5,498 bases of DNA from positions 1-5,498 of the forward strand of contig JASLHF010000170.1 of the NCBI GenBank assembly GCA_030152275.1, written 5' to 3'. Position 1 is the stretch's first letter. Each line of letters starts with the position of its first letter. Under the pieces are notes generated by a model, which searched no databases, was not told the origin of the DNA, and saw only the letters and a list, made by a program, of their open reading frames with translations. Of the stretch, positions 1 to 5,498 are shown piece after piece. Both the position numbers and the translations under genes were made by a program. Source of the DNA: Acinetobacter sp. (GTDB lineage: Bacteria; Pseudomonadota; Gammaproteobacteria; Pseudomonadales; Moraxellaceae).

Positions 1-612
1 TTATATGACTGCTGTGATCAATTTGGGGTAAATTTAATTGGCGGTGATACTACACAAGGCCCGCACCTGACCATAAGCGTTACAGCGCTAGGCTGGATCG
101 AATGCGGAAAAGCAGTAACCCGCTCCGGCGCACAGCCCGGAGATTTAATTTGTGTCAGCGGCACAGTCGGCGACGCAGCCTATGGCCTGCAGCATTTAGG
201 CCATCCTCTTCAGCAGCGCTTAGACTACCCTACTCCGCGCTGCGCTTTGGGCCAGCAGCTCAAAGGCTTAGCATCCAGCATGATTGATATATCAGATGGT
301 CTAGCGCAGGATTTGGGTCACATCTTAGATGCATCCAAAGCCGGTGCAGTTTTGCAATTGGAAAATCTGCCAATCTCTGCTGAAGTTGCAAATTTAGAAC
401 AAGAAAAAAAATGGCAAACTGCCTTAGCCGGTGGTGATGACTATGAATTATGCTTTACAATAAGCCCGCACAACTATCAGCTGCTAATGCAGCAAAAACT
501 AGATGTAAATCTTACAATTATTGGACAAATTACCCAAAAATTGGGATTAACTTATTTACAGAATGGCGTAAATTGTTCCATTCAATTTCATGGGTATCAA
601 CATTTTGCATAA
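1..612 (+). CDS. thiL: Thiamine-monophosphate kinase ThiL (5'-truncated by window edge)
   Basis: ThiL phosphorylates thiamine monophosphate with ATP to give thiamine diphosphate, the last step of cytosolic thiamine cofactor synthesis. The reading frame is open from base 1 to the TAA at 610-612 and gives 203 residues. The E. coli enzyme has 325, so roughly the first 120 residues, including the N-terminal metal/ATP-binding part, lie outside the window. Visible family motifs, in order, are LIGGDTTQGP (fragment residues about 13-22), TRSGAQPGD, a SGTVGDAA glycine-rich turn, DISDGL followed by DLGHIL (residues about 96-108), and AGGDDYELCFT near residue 145. The tail ends GYQHFA, like the GYDHFA of E. 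coli ThiL. I see no frameshift or missing motif in the visible part. The last 23 nt overlap the proposed start of pgpA, the usual gammaproteobacterial thiL-pgpA pairing (often preceded by nusB), which suggests translational coupling. Identification is firm; the start cannot be judged. Confidence 0.96.
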   Translation, partial: LYDCCDQFGVNLIGGDTTQGPHLTISVTALGWIECGKAVTRSGAQPGDLICVSGTVGDAAYGLQHLGHPLQQRLDYPTPRCALGQQLKGLASSMIDISDGLAQDLGHILDASKAGAVLQLENLPISAEVANLEQEKKWQTALAGGDDYELCFTISPHNYQLLMQQKLDVNLTIIGQITQKLGLTYLQNGVNCSIQFHGYQHFA

Positions 613-1111
613 ACCTGAAATCAACTTTAAGCAAATGAGCTGGATGGAACGCGTCATTGTATTTTGCGGTGTCGGTTTCGGTTCAGGCCTGGCGCCCAAA
701 GCGCCCGGCACATTCGGTTCTGCATTTGCCTTATTGTTTATTCCGCTGTGGCTTGCAATTGGCTTTTTGAACACCATCATTGCCATAGTTCTCATGTCTT
801 TGATCGGCATCTATATCTGCGGAAAAACCGCGCAAGTCATGGGTGTACATGATGATGGCCGCATTGTTTGGGATGAATTTGCCGGACAGTCCATCACCTT
901 TTTACCCCTGATTTATCTTGGAAACATGAATTGGCTCTGGGCGCTCATCGGATTTGGCCTGTTTAGGCTGTTCGATGTTTGGAAACCGTGGCCAATCCGG
1001 GTCATTGACCGTCAAGTCGGCGGCGGCTTCGGCATTATGCTGGACGATATCATTGCCGGCATTTGGGCGGCATTCTGTATCTGCTTTTATTTTTATTTCA
1101 CGTCTGTATGA
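590..1111 (+). CDS. pgpA: Phosphatidylglycerophosphatase A
   Basis: PgpA is an inner-membrane phosphatase that removes phosphate from phosphatidylglycerophosphate to give phosphatidylglycerol. The 173-residue product matches the usual length (about 172 in E. coli) and carries the full family signature: GVGFGSGLAPKAPGTFGS (residues 27-44), VHDDGRIVWDE (86-96, with acidic and basic residues typical of the metal-dependent active site), FRLFDVWKPWPI (125-136) and GGGFGIMLDDIIAGI (144-158). Hydrophobic membrane segments lie at about 46-77, 102-124 and 154-170. ATG 590 overlaps thiL by 23 nt and has no clear Shine-Dalgarno sequence. In-frame alternatives are TTG 605, ATG 635 (MSWMER...) and ATG 644. 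I kept 590 because it gives the family length and retains the extra roughly 16 residues that E. coli PgpA also has before this point. The conserved core starts after residue 25, so function does not depend on the choice. glmU follows after 21 nt. Confidence 0.95.
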   Translation: MGINILHKPEINFKQMSWMERVIVFCGVGFGSGLAPKAPGTFGSAFALLFIPLWLAIGFLNTIIAIVLMSLIGIYICGKTAQVMGVHDDGRIVWDEFAGQSITFLPLIYLGNMNWLWALIGFGLFRLFDVWKPWPIRVIDRQVGGGFGIMLDDIIAGIWAAFCICFYFYFTSV

Positions 1112-1132
1112 TAAATACTCCTAGGATTTACC

Positions 1133-2497
1133 ATGTCTACTAGCGTTATTATTCTTGCTGCCGGTAAAGGAACACGCATGCGTTCCAGCTTGCCGAAAGT
1201 CCTTCAGCCTTTGGCTGGCCGCCCCTTGCTTGGCCATGTCATCGAAACTGCAAAAAAATTGCAAGCTGATAATATTATTACAATTTATGGACATGGCGGC
1301 GATCTCGTGCAGCAAGCATTTGCACAAGAGCAGGTGCAATGGGTAGAACAGGCTGAACAGCTGGGTACTGGCCATGCCGTTAAAGTGACTTTACCTGTGC
1401 TGCCGCAAGACGGTCAATCACTGATTTTATCCGGCGACGTGCCTTGCATCAGCCAAAACACCTTGCAAAAACTTTTAGATGCCGCCCAAAATACTGGTAT
1501 TGCGCTCGTAACGCTAACGGTCGCAGATGCAACCGGCTATGGCCGCATTGTGCGTGAAAACGGTAAAATTCAAGCTATCGTTGAGCATAAAGACGCCTCT
1601 GAAGAACAGCGTAAAATCAAAGAATTCAATACGGGTATTTACTGTGTCAGCAATGCCAAACTGCATGAATGGCTGCCAAAATTATCCAATAACAATGCGC
1701 AAGGCGAATACTATCTGACCGATATTGTCGCGATGGCGATTGCCGACGGCTTAGAAGTGGCATCGGTTGAACCGGAGCGCGCATTTGAAGTTGAAGGCGT
1801 AAATGACCGTGTACAGCTGGCTGCTTTAGAGCGTGAATTCCAAGCCTACCAAGCCAAATTACTGATGCAGCAAGGCGTTCATCTGATTGATCCTAGCCGT
1901 TTTGACCTGCGCGGCTCACTTAAAGCCGGTAAAGATGTGCGTATTGATATCAATGTCATTATTGAAGGTGATTGCGAACTGGGTGACGGTGTTGAAATCG
2001 GCGCAGGTTGCATCATCAAAAATAGCCAAATTGCGGCCGGCACCAAAGTGCAGCCCTACAGCGTATTTGACAGCGCCATTGTCGGTGAAAACACCCAAAT
2101 TGGCCCATTCTCGCGTTTGCGTCCGGGTGCAAAACTGGCCAATGACGTACATATCGGCAACTTTGTCGAAGTGAAAAATTCAACGATTGGCCTCGGCTCT
2201 AAAGCAAATCACTTCACTTATCTAGGTGATGCCGAAGTCGGCGCAGGCTCTAACATTGGCGCAGGCACCATTACCTGCAACTATGACGGCGCCAACAAAT
2301 TCAAAACCATTATTGGCGATGCCGCATTTATCGGCTCCAACAGCTCGCTGGTTGCACCAGTCAAAATCGGCAACGGCGCTACTGTCGGTGCAGGTTCAAC
2401 CATTACCCGTGATGTCGCTGACCACTGCTTAGCTGTCGAACGCTCTAAACAGTTTGTCAAAGAAGACTATCCGCGTCCGCAAAAGATTAAGAAATAA
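1133..2497 (+). CDS. glmU: Bifunctional GlmU: GlcNAc-1-phosphate uridylyltransferase / glucosamine-1-phosphate N-acetyltransferase
   Basis: GlmU acetylates glucosamine-1-phosphate with acetyl-CoA and then couples it to UTP, giving UDP-GlcNAc in the cytoplasm. The 454 residues compare with 456 in E. coli. The N-terminal nucleotidyltransferase domain shows LAAGKGTRM (8-16), Lys22, QAEQLGTGHA (73-82), GDVP with Asp102 as the metal ligand, TGYGRI, VEHKDAS, NTGIYC, NNNAQGEYYLTDI and EVEGVNDR. A linker helix leads to the left-handed beta-helix acetyltransferase domain from about residue 247, with hexapeptide-like repeats, RLRPGA, GNFVEV, His360 (equivalent to the catalytic His363 of E. coli) and TITCNYDGANKFKT. 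Ser100 stands where E. coli has Tyr103; otherwise key residues are kept. The start at ATG 1133 is supported by AGGA at 1123-1126, 6 nt upstream. The gene sits 21 nt after pgpA and 12 nt before glmS, so it is probably cotranscribed with both. Confidence 0.98.
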   Translation: MSTSVIILAAGKGTRMRSSLPKVLQPLAGRPLLGHVIETAKKLQADNIITIYGHGGDLVQQAFAQEQVQWVEQAEQLGTGHAVKVTLPVLPQDGQSLILSGDVPCISQNTLQKLLDAAQNTGIALVTLTVADATGYGRIVRENGKIQAIVEHKDASEEQRKIKEFNTGIYCVSNAKLHEWLPKLSNNNAQGEYYLTDIVAMAIADGLEVASVEPERAFEVEGVNDRVQLAALEREFQAYQAKLLMQQGVHLIDPSRFDLRGSLKAGKDVRIDINVIIEGDCELGDGVEIGAGCIIKNSQIAAGTKVQPYSVFDSAIVGENTQIGPFSRLRPGAKLANDVHIGNFVEVKNSTIGLGSKANHFTYLGDAEVGAGSNIGAGTITCNYDGANKFKTIIGDAAFIGSNSSLVAPVKIGNGATVGAGSTITRDVADHCLAVERSKQFVKEDYPRPQKIKK

Positions 2498-2509
2498 GAG
2501 GGTTTTACT

Positions 2510-4348
2510 ATGTGTGGTATTGTCGGCGGCATTGCTGAACGCAGCATTACAAATATTTTAATTGAAGGCCTCAAGCGCCTCGAATACCGCGGCTATGATT
2601 CTGCGGGTCTTGCACTGATCAATGACGGTCAAGTTTTGCGTGAACGCCGTGTCGGCAAAGTGGCAAATCTTGAGCAGGCGGTCAATGAATCGCACATTTC
2701 AGGCGCGTTAGGCATTGCGCATACCCGCTGGGCAACGCATGGCAAGCCTACTGAAAATAATGCGCATCCGCATATTTCAGGGACTGTTGCTGTCGTGCAC
2801 AACGGCATTATCGAAAACTATCAAGAACTCAAAGATGATCTTGAAGCTTTAGGCTACGTGTTTACCTCGCAAACCGATACCGAAGTGGTTGCCCATTTGG
2901 TCAATGACGCGCTCAAGTCTACTCCAAGCTTGCTGGAAGCAGTGCGCCAAGTGGTGCCGCAGCTAAAAGGCGCTTATGCGCTGGGGATTGTGCATACAGA
3001 TCACCCCAATGAATTGATCACCGTGCGTGAAGGCTCACCTTTGGTCATCGGCGTAGGGATTGGGGAAAACTTCATCAGCTCTGACCAGCTGGCGCTGCTG
3101 CCGATCACCAACCGCTTCATTTACTTGGAAGAAGGCGATATTGCGCGCTTAACCCGCACCAGCATTGAAGTGTTTGTGGACGGCAAACGTGTTGAACGCC
3201 CAGTGAAAGAGCTGGACGCCACTGTCAGCAATGCGTCTAAAGGCGAATACAAGCACTATATGCTCAAAGAAATCTATGAGCAGCCGGAAGCGATTCAGCA
3301 GACCATTTCTCAAGCGCTGAACGGCAATAGCCTGCGTGCAGACTTCTTAAAAAATGCCGAAGCGGATTTCAACAAAATTCAGCAAATTCAAATTATTGCC
3401 TGCGGCACCAGCTACCATGCCGGCATGATCGCTAAATACTGGTTTGAACAGCTGATTAATGTATCTGCGCAAGTCGAAATCGCCAGCGAATTCCGTTACC
3501 GTTCGCCTGTCATTGTCAACAACACGCTGTATGTCTGCATTTCGCAATCGGGGGAAACCGCAGATACCCTAGCCGCTTTACGCGACACGCAAAAGCGCGC
3601 TGCCGCGAAAGGTCTGGATATTGCCACGATGGCGATTTGCAACGTAGCGACATCTTCAATGGTGCGTGAAACCAATCACAGCCTGCTGACTTTGGCTGGC
3701 CCTGAAATTGGTGTGGCGTCGACCAAAGCCTTTACTACACAGCTGGCCGCGCTGATGCTGCTGATTTTAAAAATTGGCCAAGTGAAAAATACCATCGCAG
3801 CCGAACAGATTGAAAACATTACCGCTGAATTGTGGCATACGCCAAAAGTAATTTTGGACACACTGCAAAACAATGAAGCGATCTTGCGTTTGTCTGAATT
3901 ATTTAAAGAAAAACAGCACTGCTTATTCTTGGGCCGCGGCACACAGTTCCCAATTGCACTGGAAGGCGCGCTAAAACTGAAAGAAATTTCATATATTCAT
4001 GCTGAAGGCTATGCGGCAGGCGAGCTGAAACACGGCCCATTGGCCCTTGTCGATAACGACATGCCAGTGGTGATTTTAGCGCCTCAGGACGACATGCTGG
4101 ATAAACTGAAATCCAATATGGAAGAAGTTCAAGCGCGCGGCGGCGAACTGTTTGTCTTTGCTGATGAAAACAGCGGCATCAATGAAAAAGACCGCCAGCA
4201 TGTGGTTAAAGTGCCAAGCATCAGCCCGGTACTGGCTCCAATTGTCTACAGTATTCCAGTACAATTGCTGTCCTACCATGTGGCGGTGCTGCGCGGTACA
4301 GATGTGGACCAGCCCCGCAACTTGGCAAAATCTGTTACTGTTGAATAA
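2510..4348 (+). CDS. glmS: Glutamine--fructose-6-phosphate aminotransferase (isomerizing)
   Basis: GlmS uses glutamine-derived ammonia to turn fructose-6-phosphate into glucosamine-6-phosphate, the committed step toward UDP-GlcNAc. The product has 612 residues (609 in E. coli). It starts MCGIVGG, so Cys2 becomes the N-terminal glutaminase nucleophile after Met removal. The glutaminase domain (to about 240) holds YRGYDSAG, HTRWATHG (71-78) and HNGIIENY. Two SIS sugar-isomerase domains follow, with CGTS (298-301), SQSGET (345-350), STKAFTTQ (404-411), KEIS containing Glu492, KHGP with His508, and a C-terminal PRNLAKSVTVE containing Lys607. These match E. coli catalytic residues Glu488, His504 and Lys603 (mature numbering). 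The ribosome site GAGGG at 2498-2502 starts directly after the glmU stop, with a 7-nt spacer to the ATG. With only 12 nt between the genes there is no room for a glmS ribozyme, and no glmR regulator gene intervenes as it does in Pseudomonas. A terminator follows. Confidence 0.99.
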   Translation: MCGIVGGIAERSITNILIEGLKRLEYRGYDSAGLALINDGQVLRERRVGKVANLEQAVNESHISGALGIAHTRWATHGKPTENNAHPHISGTVAVVHNGIIENYQELKDDLEALGYVFTSQTDTEVVAHLVNDALKSTPSLLEAVRQVVPQLKGAYALGIVHTDHPNELITVREGSPLVIGVGIGENFISSDQLALLPITNRFIYLEEGDIARLTRTSIEVFVDGKRVERPVKELDATVSNASKGEYKHYMLKEIYEQPEAIQQTISQALNGNSLRADFLKNAEADFNKIQQIQIIACGTSYHAGMIAKYWFEQLINVSAQVEIASEFRYRSPVIVNNTLYVCISQSGETADTLAALRDTQKRAAAKGLDIATMAICNVATSSMVRETNHSLLTLAGPEIGVASTKAFTTQLAALMLLILKIGQVKNTIAAEQIENITAELWHTPKVILDTLQNNEAILRLSELFKEKQHCLFLGRGTQFPIALEGALKLKEISYIHAEGYAAGELKHGPLALVDNDMPVVILAPQDDMLDKLKSNMEEVQARGGELFVFADENSGINEKDRQHVVKVPSISPVLAPIVYSIPVQLLSYHVAVLRGTDVDQPRNLAKSVTVE

Positions 4349-4375
4349 GCGCTGACAAAGCGCTCTTGCATAAAG
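4313..4375 (+). other. Predicted Tn7 attachment site (attTn7), unoccupied
   Basis: Tn7 and its relatives use TnsD to bind the conserved 3' end of glmS and insert about 25 nt beyond the stop codon. Here the last codons (PRNLAKSVTVE plus TAA, 4313-4348) are nearly the same at the base level as the E. coli attTn7 core, so TnsD recognition is expected. The insertion point would fall near 4373, at the foot of the terminator stem. I see no Tn7-type end and no target duplication here; glmS runs uninterrupted through the intergenic region into manB, so the site is empty in this strain. The site is inferred from conservation, not from an observed insertion. Confidence 0.7.
4348..4364 (+). other. Small GC-rich hairpin overlapping the glmS stop codon
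   Basis: AGCGCT (4348-4353) and a second AGCGCT (4359-4364) can pair into a 6-bp stem with the 5-nt loop GACAA. The first base of the stem is the last base of the glmS TAA. No T-run follows, so it is not itself a classical terminator. It lies 7 nt before the terminator stem. It could stabilise the 3' end of the transcript or be chance; the sequence does not decide. Confidence 0.4.
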
Positions 4376-4397
4376 GCTGGTCATTCCAGCCTTTTTT
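4372..4397 (+). terminator. Rho-independent terminator after glmS
   Basis: A perfect 9-bp stem is formed by AAAGGCTGG (4372-4380) and CCAGCCTTT (4386-4394), with loop TCATT. A run of six T residues (4392-4397) overlaps the 3' arm and extends beyond it. Position 23 nt after the glmS stop and the + strand T-run make it the end signal of the thiL-pgpA-glmU-glmS unit. On the - strand the A-rich 5' flank gives only a short T-run (three to four), so it is mainly a + strand terminator. Confidence 0.9.
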
Positions 4398-4419
4398 ATG
4401 TTGATAAAAGAGAACAATA

Positions 4420-5498
4420 ATGTCCCAACTGACCTGTTTTAAAGCCTACGATATCCGCGGCAAGCTAGGCGTCGAACTGAATGAAGAAATCGCCTATAAA
4501 ATCGGCCGCGCTTACGGGCAAATTTATCAGCCCAAAACTGTGGCCATCGGCTGCGATATGCGTTTAAGCAGCGAAGGCCTAAAGCAGGCTGTCATCCGCG
4601 GGCTGAATGATGCCGGCGTCAATGCGCTGGATTTAGGCATGACCGGCACAGAAGAGGTCTATTTCGCGGCCTTCCATCTAGATGTGCAAGGCGGCATTGA
4701 AATTACCGCCAGCCATAACCCCATGGATTATAACGGCATGAAGCTGGTGCGGGAAAACGCCCGTCCGATCAGCGCAGACACAGGCTTAAAAGAAATTCAG
4801 GCTTTGGCTGAATCCGGCGATTTCGCACAAGCTGAAAAAATAGGCAGCGCTGAAAAATACAATGTGCTGCCGGAATTTATTGATCATTTAATGTCGTATA
4901 TTGATCCTGCCAAAATTCGCCCGCTGAAATTGGTCATGAATGCCGGCAATGGCGCAGCCGGCCATGTGGTTGACGCGCTCCAGGCCAAATTCCAAGCGCT
5001 CCAGATTCCTGTTGAGTTCATTAAAATCCATAATGACGCGGATGGCACCTTTCCGAACGGCATCCCTAATCCAATTTTAATCGAAAACCGGGACAGCACC
5101 CGTAATGCAGTGCTTGCACATGGCGCAGACATGGGCATTGCGTGGGACGGCGACTTTGACCGCTGTTTCTTATTTGATGAGAAAGGCCAATTTATTGAAG
5201 GCTACTATATTGTCGGATTGCTGGCTCAAGCGTTCTTGCTGAAACAGTCTGGCGAAAAAATTGTGCATGACCCCCGTCTGGTGTGGAACACTTTTGATAT
5301 TGTTGCGCAATATCAGGGGGAGGCTGTTCAATCAAAGTCTGGGCATTCATTTATTAAAGAAAAAATGCGTGAACACAATGCAGTCTATGGCGGAGAGATG
5401 TCAGCGCATCATTATTTCCGCGATTTTGCTTACTGCGACAGCGGCATGATTCCATGGCTGCTGGCCGTTTCAGTACTGTCTGAAACCGGACAAACGCT
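4420..5498 (+). CDS. manB: Phosphomannomutase, CpsG/ManB type (3'-truncated by window edge)
   Basis: This enzyme interconverts mannose-6-phosphate and mannose-1-phosphate (some relatives also glucose phosphates), supplying GDP-mannose or related sugars for surface polysaccharides. The frame is open from ATG 4420 to the window end: 359 codons plus two bases, against 456 residues in E. coli CpsG, which it resembles along its whole visible length. It shows FKAYDIRGKLG at the N-terminus (7-17), the phosphoserine loop ITASHNPMDYNG with Ser98 as the phosphorylated residue, the Mg-binding loop DGDFDR (243-248) and the sugar-binding loop GEMSAHH (325-331). The C-terminal phosphate-binding domain lies outside the window. 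A weak GAGA ribosome site (4410-4413) sits 6 nt before the ATG. The gene starts 22 nt after the glmS terminator, so it is probably a separate unit. PMM and PGM/PMM activity cannot be separated by sequence alone. GlmM is excluded by the motif wording. Confidence 0.95.
   Translation, partial: MSQLTCFKAYDIRGKLGVELNEEIAYKIGRAYGQIYQPKTVAIGCDMRLSSEGLKQAVIRGLNDAGVNALDLGMTGTEEVYFAAFHLDVQGGIEITASHNPMDYNGMKLVRENARPISADTGLKEIQALAESGDFAQAEKIGSAEKYNVLPEFIDHLMSYIDPAKIRPLKLVMNAGNGAAGHVVDALQAKFQALQIPVEFIKIHNDADGTFPNGIPNPILIENRDSTRNAVLAHGADMGIAWDGDFDRCFLFDEKGQFIEGYYIVGLLAQAFLLKQSGEKIVHDPRLVWNTFDIVAQYQGEAVQSKSGHSFIKEKMREHNAVYGGEMSAHHYFRDFAYCDSGMIPWLLAVSVLSETGQT

Noticed and set aside
102..287. A 61-codon arginine- and serine-rich frame inside thiL, and other small frames inside glmU and glmS.
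   Set aside because: The thiL frame that spans this stretch carries conserved family motifs; these are out-of-frame shadows.
1084..1112. A possible promoter before glmU, with TATGAT at 1107-1112 as a -10 element.
   Set aside because: The hexamer 17 nt upstream (CTTTTA) is a poor -35 and the stretch codes for the AT-rich membrane tail of PgpA. It is too weak to call; an internal glmU promoter is possible but unsupported.
4341..4408. A promoter for manB using TTGAAT (4341), CTGACA (4352) or TTGCAT (4366) as -35 and GATAAA (4403) as -10.
   Set aside because: No pair has acceptable spacing (16-18 nt) with both hexamers recognisable, and the terminator occupies the space between.
4076..4417. A 113-codon open frame on the - strand over the end of glmS, and an 84-codon one at 4884-5138 inside manB.
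   Set aside because: Both lie antisense to strongly conserved genes, have no recognisable domain or ribosome site, and their composition follows from the codon bias of the + strand genes.
4349..4419. A Tn7 or other insertion element downstream of glmS.
   Set aside because: No transposon end repeats or target duplication are visible; only hairpins and a short leader lie between glmS and manB.
4420..5498. The mutase next to glmU-glmS could be GlmM, which would complete the UDP-GlcNAc pathway in one locus.
   Set aside because: Its loops read TASHNPMDYNGMK, DGDFDR and GEMSAHH, as in CpsG/ManB. GlmM proteins have SASHNP with a DNGIKFF-type follow-on, DGDGDR and GEQSGH. It is a phosphomannomutase-type enzyme.

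Overview
The window looks like chromosomal housekeeping DNA from a gammaproteobacterium. It most likely comes from Acinetobacter or a close Moraxellaceae relative, because the gene order is thiL-pgpA-glmU-glmS, with glmU running straight into glmS and no glmR between them, and the protein wording fits that genus. Sampled stretches run at about 47-53% G+C. That is higher than A. baumannii and would suit a higher-GC member of the genus. The species cannot be fixed from this window.

Layout, all on the + strand: (1) 1-612, the C-terminal two thirds of thiL (thiamine-monophosphate kinase), cut by the left window edge; (2) 590-1111, pgpA (phosphatidylglycerophosphatase A), whose start overlaps the end of thiL; (3) 1133-2497, glmU (bifunctional GlcN-1-P acetyltransferase / GlcNAc-1-P uridylyltransferase); (4) 2510-4348, glmS (glutamine:fructose-6-phosphate aminotransferase); (5) 4349-4419, a short intergenic region holding a small GC-rich hairpin, a rho-independent terminator and the expected Tn7 insertion point; (6) 4420-5498, the first 359 codons of a CpsG/ManB-type phosphomannomutase, cut by the right edge.

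The four genes up to the terminator are packed tightly (23-nt overlap, then gaps of 21 and 12 nt) and read as one transcription unit. GlmS makes glucosamine-6-phosphate from fructose-6-phosphate, GlmM (not in the window) isomerises it, and GlmU finishes UDP-GlcNAc, the precursor for peptidoglycan, lipid A and surface glycans. ManB also draws on fructose-6-phosphate through mannose-6-phosphate, and would feed GDP-mannose or related sugars to a surface polysaccharide. It may mark the edge of a polysaccharide cluster beyond the window.

I found no mobile element, CRISPR array, RNA gene or convincing undescribed system. The points most worth a second look are the placement of manB at the Tn7 target downstream of glmS, the terminator only 22 nt before the manB start with no clear promoter, and a Ser in GlmU where the E. 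coli enzyme has Tyr next to its metal-binding Asp.
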